From the NCBI RefSeq assembly GCF_016808335.1, contig NC_053153.1, positions 17,371,033 through 17,435,032 of the forward strand: a DNA stretch of 64,000 nt. Reading direction: 5' to 3'. The notes beneath the pieces are model-generated. The model saw only the letters and a list, made by a program, of their open reading frames with translations. It was not told the origin of the DNA and made no database searches. This DNA comes from Panicum virgatum (taxonomy: Eukaryota; Streptophyta; Magnoliopsida; Poales; Poaceae). A program made the translations under genes and the position numbers. This document shows positions 58,057 to 64,000 of the stretch, in pieces (within the stretch, counting starts at the first letter, position 1; every line of letters starts with the position of its first letter).

Positions 58057-58103
58057 TGTTGGTGTCTCTTATGCTCAATCTGAATAGGTATTCTACAAGC
58101 GCA
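58057..58103 (-). repeat. Truncated outer 5' LTR (47 bp)
   Basis: It matches 41254-41300 exactly from TGTTGGTGTCTC to 'ctacaagcgca', then diverges at once into unrelated sequence. Confidence 0.92.
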
Positions 58104-58620
58104 ACGTCATCGACCCTCCGACTTGGTGTGGAGCGGCGACGATATCTTTGTGCGGGGGACGTGGAGACCCCCATCCTTTGTGGAGAAGCTCCTTAGTGGA
58201 ACCCGGGGGCAAGGTGACCGTGATTGTGTTCACGGAAGAGATTTGGTGGCCGAGTAGCAATACTCTTAGTGAGTGCTACAACAACGTGGATGTAGGTGTG
58301 CCTTTGTGGCTAACCGAACCACGGGATAAACACCCGCGTCAAGAGTTTGCTATCTCCTATCCCGCTCATTAAGCTTCCGCATTCCATACTAGCAATTTGT
58401 GTGCCTTTACTTTCATAGAATAGTTTCTTGATAGGAAAGGCTATAGGTTGCTAAACTCTTTTGGGATAGGGGTTTCACAATAGAACAACCTAGTTGCACA
58501 TCTAGATAGCATGTTTTAGTTTAAGTTTTGTGCAAACTAGTTGGAGCCATAGGTCTAAGTTTTTATTAGTGTCTAATTCACCCCCTCCCCCTCTTAGGCT
58601 AGAGCACCCGATCACTTTCA
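58104..58620 (+). mobile_element. Copia-like LTR 3' remnant
   Basis: It ends with 'caccccctccccctcttagg' and 'agcacccgatcactttca', the usual tail of grass SIRE/Maximus-type copia LTRs. It lacks the following TGGTATCAGAGC primer site. The left end abuts the cut LTR1. The plus-strand frame at 58148-58372 is not conserved with anything I know. Confidence 0.45.
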
Positions 58621-58899
58621 ATGAGCAGCAACTGAAGAACCCCTTGTGGAATCAGTTGTGCTTTTAGAGAATGCTAGTTATAGAAGTAATGTTATATGGA
58701 CATGCAAGTATTGCACATCTGAGTATAGGGGAAGTTACTCAAGAGTAAAATCTCACTTGCTGAATATCTATGTGATATTTATATATAATTATTAATTATC
58801 CTAGCCGTATCCCCGTATCAGTGTTTTTTGGGAAAGTGCGTATCCGCGTATCCGATACGTATCGTATCCGATACCCATACCAGTATCCGTGTAACATAG
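58621..58899 (+). repeat. 279-bp direct repeat, copy 1 (BED-finger fragment plus TATCCGATACG block)
   Basis: It starts 'atgagcagcaactgaagaac' and ends 'ccgtgtaacatag', and is repeated with the same length at 59392-59670. The left half carries a zinc-finger reading frame and the right half a palindromic TATCCGATACG block. Confidence 0.92.
58625..58775 (+). pseudogene. BED zinc-finger fragment (hAT transposase-like), copy 1
   Basis: An open frame reads VVLLENASYRSNVIWTCKYC then GSYSRVKSHLLNI, that is C-x2-C with the downstream SRVKxHL(L) His of plant BED fingers in hAT transposases and their domesticated relatives. Only the finger is present. Confidence 0.7.
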
Positions 58900-59129
58900 C
58901 ACAGGAGAACTATGAATCAAGGAGTATAAATAGTTGATGATGATGTACCTGTTGGTGTCTTAACCTTGTTGTTCCTTAAAAGTGACTGGCAGGGATAACT
59001 TCATGGAGAATGATTGTTGACCTAGGATTGATTTTCAAAGAATTCTGACACAAAAGCTCCAGTTTTGTTCTGTTATCATCCATCAGAAGAGAGATTTGCC
59101 AAAGAAGGATTGGTCTTCACGTGTGCTAT

Positions 59130-59285
59130 GCTCTGTTACGCGGATACTCCTAGGAGGTGGCGTATCCGTATCCGATACGTATCGGATATGGATACGCCCC
59201 GGATACATCTCGGATACGTTTCTAGCCGTATCCTGAAAAAACGGATACATATTTGCTTGGATACGCGTATCCGATACTTTTGGGC
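59130..59285 (-). repeat. Inverted copy of the TATCCGATACG block
   Basis: It begins 'tgttacgcggatactcc' (inverse of 'ggagtatccgcgtaaca') and contains 'gtatccgatacgtatcggat', a near-perfect palindrome. It is placed between the two direct repeats. Confidence 0.75.
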
Positions 59286-59391
59286 CAGATGGGATACAGC
59301 CCAAAGCAGTAATCAGCCCACCCAAATACTGTTTTGGTAGTAAGAGATGATACAAAATGATGAACTTGCTGCAATAGAACTGTAGAACTAG

Positions 59392-59670
59392 ATGAGCAGC
59401 AACTGAAGAACCCCTTGTGGAATCAGTTGTGCTTTTAGAGAATGCTAGTTATAGAGGTAATGTTATATGGACATGCAAGTATTGCACATCTGAGTATAGA
59501 GGAAGTTACTCAAGAGTAAAATCTCACTTGCTGAATATCTATGTGATATTTATATATAATTATTAATTATCCTAGCCGTATCCCCGTATCAGTATTTTTT
59601 GGGAAAGTGCGTATCCGCGTATCCGATACGTATCGTATTCGATACCCGTACCAGTATCCGTGTAACATAG
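59392..59670 (+). repeat. 279-bp direct repeat, copy 2
   Basis: Same length as copy 1 with only a few base differences. Confidence 0.92.
59396..59546 (+). pseudogene. BED zinc-finger fragment, copy 2
   Basis: Same finger as copy 1 with YRGNVIWTCKYCTSEYRGSY (one Ser to Gly change). Still open. Confidence 0.7.
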
Positions 59671-60860
59671 GTGCCATGTTACTTGAAAGTTGAACCATCC
59701 AGGAAAAGATTTCTTTGTGGAAAATGTAACTGTGTCAATCCCATTGGGAGGCATACTACCACTGTTTCTGCCACCACATATGACGCATATTTGGTGGCGC
59801 CAACATAATTAGAACTCACAATGCTAGATTTGGTTGTGATACTGCAAAGATGTGTTAAGCATTATGCATTGTTGAAGCAAATAAAGCTGGAAATGTTTTT
59901 TGACACTGAAGTCTTGGAATTATTTTCCTTTTAGACAAAAAAGCAAGAAATGTGTACTAACCAATAAATTTTATTTTGTATACCTATTTTGTGCTTTTTG
60001 GCATCTGCATGTAGTCCATATGGCTGAGTGACAGAGATGGGATACTTAACTATCAGATACTGTTAGTCCTAATAAAATTTTTTACTGTTATGTTAAAGGG
60101 CACTTCCAGATCACTTGTTTACCTTTTTTTACATCACTGTTAATCTATTTATGGATTCTCTAGTTTTTTTTTTCTTTTGCACAACCATTTTTATATTGGC
60201 TTCTATTGGCCATTTGCCTATTTGGGTTCGAGAACTTTTGCACTTGTTTTATTTTTCTTAAGCAGACTTATGCCCTTGTCAATGAATATAATTTTGCTCT
60301 TTCCTTTTTGGATACAAACTCTCTCTTGTTAGTGAATAAGAATTTCTGTATACTCTGACTTCTGTGCATATGCATGCCTTGGTTTATGTTACCGTCAGTC
60401 CACTGATTTCCATGTGCAATACAATTTGGGGAACATGGGATGCCTTCATGGCAGCGTGTTACTTTGCATATGCCTTCTGCTTGAGCATGTACCAGCCCTT
60501 GCCCAGTGCATGATTGTTCATGCAACGTGCGTCTGTCACTGTCTGTTGTTACTTCTGAATTCTGATCATCGTGCATGAAAAAATGCGGACTGACAAAAAC
60601 TCTCTTCTGGTCAGTGCACTACAGAGTGGAGTTTGCGTGTCAATGCATGCATGTGGTTGTACCCTGCACTCTGCCTGTATTTCTTGTCCATGTGGCTGGT
60701 CTGATTTGTATCTTGTTGCATAGTCATTTTCTAGATGTGCAAAACAGCTAGGCTAGGCATTACTGTAATCACTTGCAAATATTTTGTATTTTAGCTAGAA
60801 GATACCTAAATTAGATTGTAGTCTTGCATTCTGGACATTCTACCTTCAGATTCACGACTT
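59671..60860. other. Intergenic, T-rich, no gene seen
   Basis: Contains many 'tgcatgca'-type words around 60.36-60.66 kb. It may include distal 3' flank of CYP85A1; no frame is convincing. Confidence 0.55.
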
Positions 60861-60863
60861 GGG

Positions 60864-61066
60864 TTCAGTCCTTGATCAATGTTGATCAATATTGATTGCT
60901 TCTTCTAAAGATGTCAATAGTTGATTTCAGCTATTATTGGAATCTAGAAGCCAAATCAACACGAATTACATAAAAGTTGTTGGAATCTAGAAGCCAATCA
61001 ATATTGACATCAAGGACTGAAATGTCATAACAACTATTGACATCTTTAGAAGAAGCAATCAATATT
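60864..61066. repeat. Long inverted repeat, 36-bp perfect arms (60888-60923 / 61031-61066)
   Basis: The two 36-bp arms are exact reverse complements separated by 107 bp. An additional 13-bp inverted pair (60864-60876 / 61009-61021) and a direct pair of 'ttggaatctagaagccaa' lie in the same interval. A transcript would fold into a long hairpin. Confidence 0.92.
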
Positions 61067-61173
61067 TGCCTTTCATTATGTTAAGCCGCTGAGGTGACAA
61101 GAGTGCTTTCCTTTCATCAATGTGTTGCCTGACCAATTGAAGGAACTTGTATTGTTAAACATGAGCTCATTCT

Positions 61174-61312
61174 TACTTTTTTTAGGGAATTGAAAGCCTA
61201 ATTGAAGAAGTTTATCATCTATACCCTGCGTATTAAGCTAATTTGGTACTTTTTTTAGGGAATTGAAAGCCACTACCATTGAAGCAGTTTATCATCTACC
61301 CTGCATATTAAG
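61174..61312. repeat. Tandem duplication, ~65-bp unit
   Basis: 'tactttttttagggaattga' through 'accctgc.tattaag' occurs at 61174-61237 and again at 61247-61312, with small indels. Confidence 0.9.
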
Positions 61313-61748
61313 GTAAAAGTCTTACTCCTCTCTTCTTGCATTAGTATCTCCATTGTATTTGCTTCAGATTTTGCAATCAGTGTCCATCCATATTTTCGGA
61401 ATCAGTTGGCAGTTGGCATTCGGTAATTCAGTGGGTGCCTGAAGCCAGAGACGTATGGGTAGCTGGCTTCTGTATCAGTTCAAAACCACAGAAGCCAAAT
61501 GACACTTCTATTATAATTTGAAAATTGATCTTCCAAAAGAATACAGGAGCATCCGATGGCTTTCTACATCAATTTCCTAGTAAACCTATGATACCTATAT
61601 CCTCTCTATATCATTCCTATTGACAAGGACACATTTTACAAGCACCAATGGCTGTTCTAATATTTTCAAGAAGCCAGCAGCATCAGCATCGCAGAGTTAT
61701 TCTATCTGAGTCTAAATCCTATCTAAATTTGCAAAATGTCTCGCAAGT

Positions 61749-63165
61749 TCAGTAATCTTGAACTCGGATATGTAGCCCGTTGGGAGCTGCCACTCTCGGA
61801 AACTTCGATATAGTGTTGTTTCCTTCTTCCTCCCATCTGCAGGACAAAATCAGTGCCACGATGTCGTCAGTAAATTGTTCTCGAGGTTTTTTAAGCTTTC
61901 AAGGATTTTATGAGAAACATACCTGTATTGCGTGACGAAATAGTGAAGGAAAGTTGCAATTTCAACAGTTCCTACTTCCTTCCCTGGGCACATGCGGGAA
62001 CCTCCTCCAAACAACATGAAGTGGGGATGTGATTCCAGGCCCTTCTCCTATTGTCAGCAAGCATCATCAGGTTAGAATATGTGACAGATCTTGTTCCTTG
62101 TTTGTTATCTGGAACATTTTCTTGCTTTATTCCTTACCAGCCATCTCCATGGGTTGAAAACCATCGGTTCTGGGTACAGGAATGGGTCATAATTTATCTC
62201 CCTTGTGTAAACATAAATTCTCCAACCTTTTGGAATAACATACCCTGAAAGAAATACATAATATTGCATCAGAACTAGCTTGCAATTTACATAGAAATGC
62301 TACTAGTAGAAGTATGGATCCCTTAGGATTCTCACCATTCATTTCGACATCCTGGGTAGTTTTCCTCAGCAGCCCATTGACAACCGTTGCTAATCTTAGG
62401 GTCTCATAGATGACCTGCATATTAGAGGAACCAATTAGTTTATCATGTCCAGAGTACAGTTCTACTCTGGTTACTTTTTGGGTGTGTCATCTCCAACTTA
62501 CAGCTTTGGTGAAGGTCATTGACTTATAATCATTCCAGTCAAGGGCATCCCCTGGCGATTTTCCCTTCCTGATGTCAAGGTGTTCTTTCTGCAACAGCCA
62601 ACAGATCACCGACCGGTTAGCTCAAGGATTATAGGACTTATTATTTGGATTTGAACATGGTTGTGAAGTATATATGTACCCTGATTTGTTCAAGAGCTTT
62701 TGGATTGTCTGACAGGTACTTGACCGCCATCATGGATGTCGTCGACACAGTCTCATATCCAGAGTATATGAGGGTGATGAGCAGGTCAATGATCTGGTCG
62801 TCGCTGAGTTTGGCCCTGGTACCCTCGTTGCCACTCAAAAGCGAATCCAGCATGTCATCTTGAGTGCAACCAGAGGACCTCCGGTCTATGATCATCTGCC
62901 TCAGCATTGCTACAAGCTTCTTCCTTGCCTGAAAGACAGCATCGCTGTTGTTAGAGGGCTCAGTTCAGCTCAACTTTCCTCTGATGCTTTCAGGCATGCA
63001 AGGAGGAAACCGTACCTGAAGCCCTTTGCTGTAGTTGGTTCCTGGGATGTTGATTGGCAGGGAGAAGGTACCAAGTACAAGGGTGTACAGCTCTGCCTTG
63101 AGGGCATCAGAGAGTGGGCCAGCCGAGATGCCAGCAATCTGCCTGAGAGCTGAGAGCAAGGCCAT
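61749..63165 (-). CDS. CYP85A1: Brassinosteroid C-6 oxidase, cytochrome P450 85A1 (partial, 3' seven exons)
   Basis: Exons 63165-63016, 62928-62680, 62588-62502, 62414-62336, 62244-62138, 62047-61923, 61836-61749 join in frame with GT/AG borders (885 bp, 294 residues plus stop). Motifs: I-helix TLIYSGYETVSTTSMMAVKY; K-helix ETLRL (ExxR) with VVNGLLRKTTQD; YVIPKGWRIYVYTREINYDP; FNPWRW; heme loop FGGGSRMCPG with the ligand Cys. CYP85A1 (rice BRD1) performs C-6 oxidation of 6-deoxocastasterone and related steroids in the ER to make castasterone. The N-terminal exons lie beyond 64000. There are no breaks. Confidence 0.94.
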
Positions 63166-63270
63166 CTGATGGAAAGAAAAAAAAAAGAAGAAGAAGAGGC
63201 AGATAAGATTCTGTAATAATTCAGCACCCATGTAATAAGTTTCCATGCCATGCAAGGAGTATGAAATTGA

Positions 63271-63597
63271 GGCCATGTTTGGTTACATGTCCCATCAAAA
63301 TTTCACAAAAGACAAATGTCCGCATGGAGTACTAAATGAAGTCTATTTGAAAAACATGTGTGTAACTTTTCGAGACGAATCTAATGAGCCAAGTTTTATC
63401 ATGATTGGATACAGTGATACCGCGCTCAATCATCCCCTAATCATGCGGTCAAAGGCCTCATTAGCTAGAGCATCTGCTACAGTACCATAGTTGTGGAGGT
63501 AATTTTGTAATTAGACTTTATTTAATACCCTTAATTAGTGGTCAAAGCATCAAAAAATTTTCCTGAAAACTTTTTCACAAAGTAACCAAACACGGCC
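63271..63597. mobile_element. Tourist-like MITE (327 bp) in the intron upstream of the first visible CYP85A1 exon
   Basis: Ends GGCCATGTTTGGTTAC and GTAACCAAACACGGCC are inverted copies with one mismatch. Flanked by TGA on both sides (63268-63270, 63598-63600), a 3-bp TSD as in PIF/Harbinger MITEs. Inner words 'tttcgagacgaatctaatga' and 'tgattagggg' type complements are typical of this abundant grass family. Confidence 0.92.
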
Positions 63598-63600
63598 TGA

Positions 63601-64000
63601 GCACCCAAAAGCAAGAAACAATGCCAAGTGTTCTTTTGCATTGAGACATGTGATGGTGATGATGTGCATGGAGTGTTTGTTGTGCACTTTGGAATATGTA
63701 GAGAGAGATGCAGATGGCGTTCCCCCCTGTCTGGCCCCTTTTCTTCAGCTCATAAATTTTTTCGGCTATCCAGCAGTGCAGTACAGGTTCTAGAAAGCCA
63801 AAGATTTCCCTTTTGGTAGAGAGAGGAAAGGAGGGGAAAGATCCCTCCTTTTGCTCTCTACTCTTTTCTCAGCAGTCCATGAATTTCAGTTTTCAAAGGG
63901 GCACCATCATTCTGCCGTGTCGGCCTGTGGCATTGCCTCACTGGATTGGAGGGCAAGTGAGAGTGAAAATTGGCAAATACAGTGAAAAGGTTAGAAGAAA
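63601..64000 (-). other. CYP85A1 intron or upstream sequence at the window edge
   Basis: No P450 exon could be read here on the minus strand. The T/C-rich stretches could be intron. The missing exons should lie further right. Confidence 0.5.

Larger units (their letters stand above)
41254..58103 (-). mobile_element. Outer Athila-type LTR retrotransposon, non-autonomous, with nested insertion
   Basis: The left (3') LTR 41254-42963 starts TGTTGGTGTC and ends CCGTCAACA. The right (5') LTR is cut to 47 bp (58057-58103) but matches the left LTR start exactly. The PBS at 58031-58048 is complementary to the 3' end of tRNA-Asp. In minus order come gag, retropepsin and an ORF1-like gene, then two polypurine tracts and the LTR. 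No reverse transcriptase, RNase H or integrase belongs to it, so it must have used enzymes in trans. A second element family is inserted in its gag. Confidence 0.85.

Noticed and set aside
63601..64000. Upstream CYP85A1 exon
   Set aside because: No P450 motif in any minus frame; treated as intron or flank.
1..64000. CRISPR arrays, operons, Shine-Dalgarno sites, phage or integrative elements
   Set aside because: The window is plant nuclear DNA; short tandem repeats here are minisatellites or transposon termini, not spacer arrays.

Overview
This is nuclear DNA of a grass (Poaceae), probably a panicoid. The evidence is the intron-rich plant genes, CACTA and Tourist-type elements, Athila-type retrotransposons primed by tRNA-Asp, and runs of GGCCGGCC in the LTRs. 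I recognise two conserved host genes, both on the minus strand. One is a fructokinase-like 2 gene (FLN2, plastid transcription machinery) at 35.3-38.6 kb. The other is the 3' two-thirds of CYP85A1 (brassinosteroid C-6 oxidase, rice BRD1) at 61.7-63.2 kb, which continues past the right edge. From memory these two are direct neighbours in rice, so 38.6-61.7 kb is an expanded intergenic space.

Left third (1-34.7 kb). This is an old, decayed tandem array of a non-coding unit that I do not recognise. Each unit has two related modules. Module A carries a TATA-like 'ataaaac' and a conserved 'ggaggcaccaggaacatc'. Module B carries 'gagacaccgggagcatcaaa'. At least four or five A/B pairs survive. Serial transposon insertions have cut them apart: a small CACTA (1545-2156), LINE 3' ends (about 3.85-4.3 kb and 8024-8971), a larger CACTA-like element (4950-6001), a 233-bp CACTA (12301-12533), a 10.5-kb CACTA element (13328-23833), and a ~3.6-kb Mutator-like or Pack-type insertion (about 24.9-28.48 kb) carrying gene pieces including a broken germin-like gene. 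Because the array is repetitive, undisturbed copies act as empty sites and confirm several insertion points.

The 10.5-kb CACTA has both termini and subterminal repeats. It carries a decayed TNP2 transposase and a decayed second gene (Transposase_24-like domain plus Ulp1-like cysteine-protease domain). It also holds a small ORF and a short captured RING (SINA-like) fragment.

Right of FLN2 (41.25-58.1 kb) is a nested pair of minus-strand Athila-type LTR elements. The outer one has 1.7-kb LTRs (the right copy is reduced to 47 bp), gag, protease and an ORF1-like gene, but no reverse transcriptase or integrase. A second family (1185-bp LTR, with gag-pol) sits in the outer gag at a CTTTC target site. 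The LTR plus the adjacent 5' part of the outer gag occurs twice as two equal 1499-bp copies, so the locus is not a simple nest. Between 58.1 and 61.7 kb lie a truncated copia-like LTR, duplicated BED zinc-finger fragments with palindromic TATCCGATACG repeats, and a perfect 36-bp inverted repeat. A 327-bp Tourist-like MITE lies upstream of the first visible CYP85A1 exon.

The window has no bacterial-type operons, CRISPR, rRNA or convincing functional tRNA. Intron-exon joints were read by eye from GT/AG signals and frame continuity.
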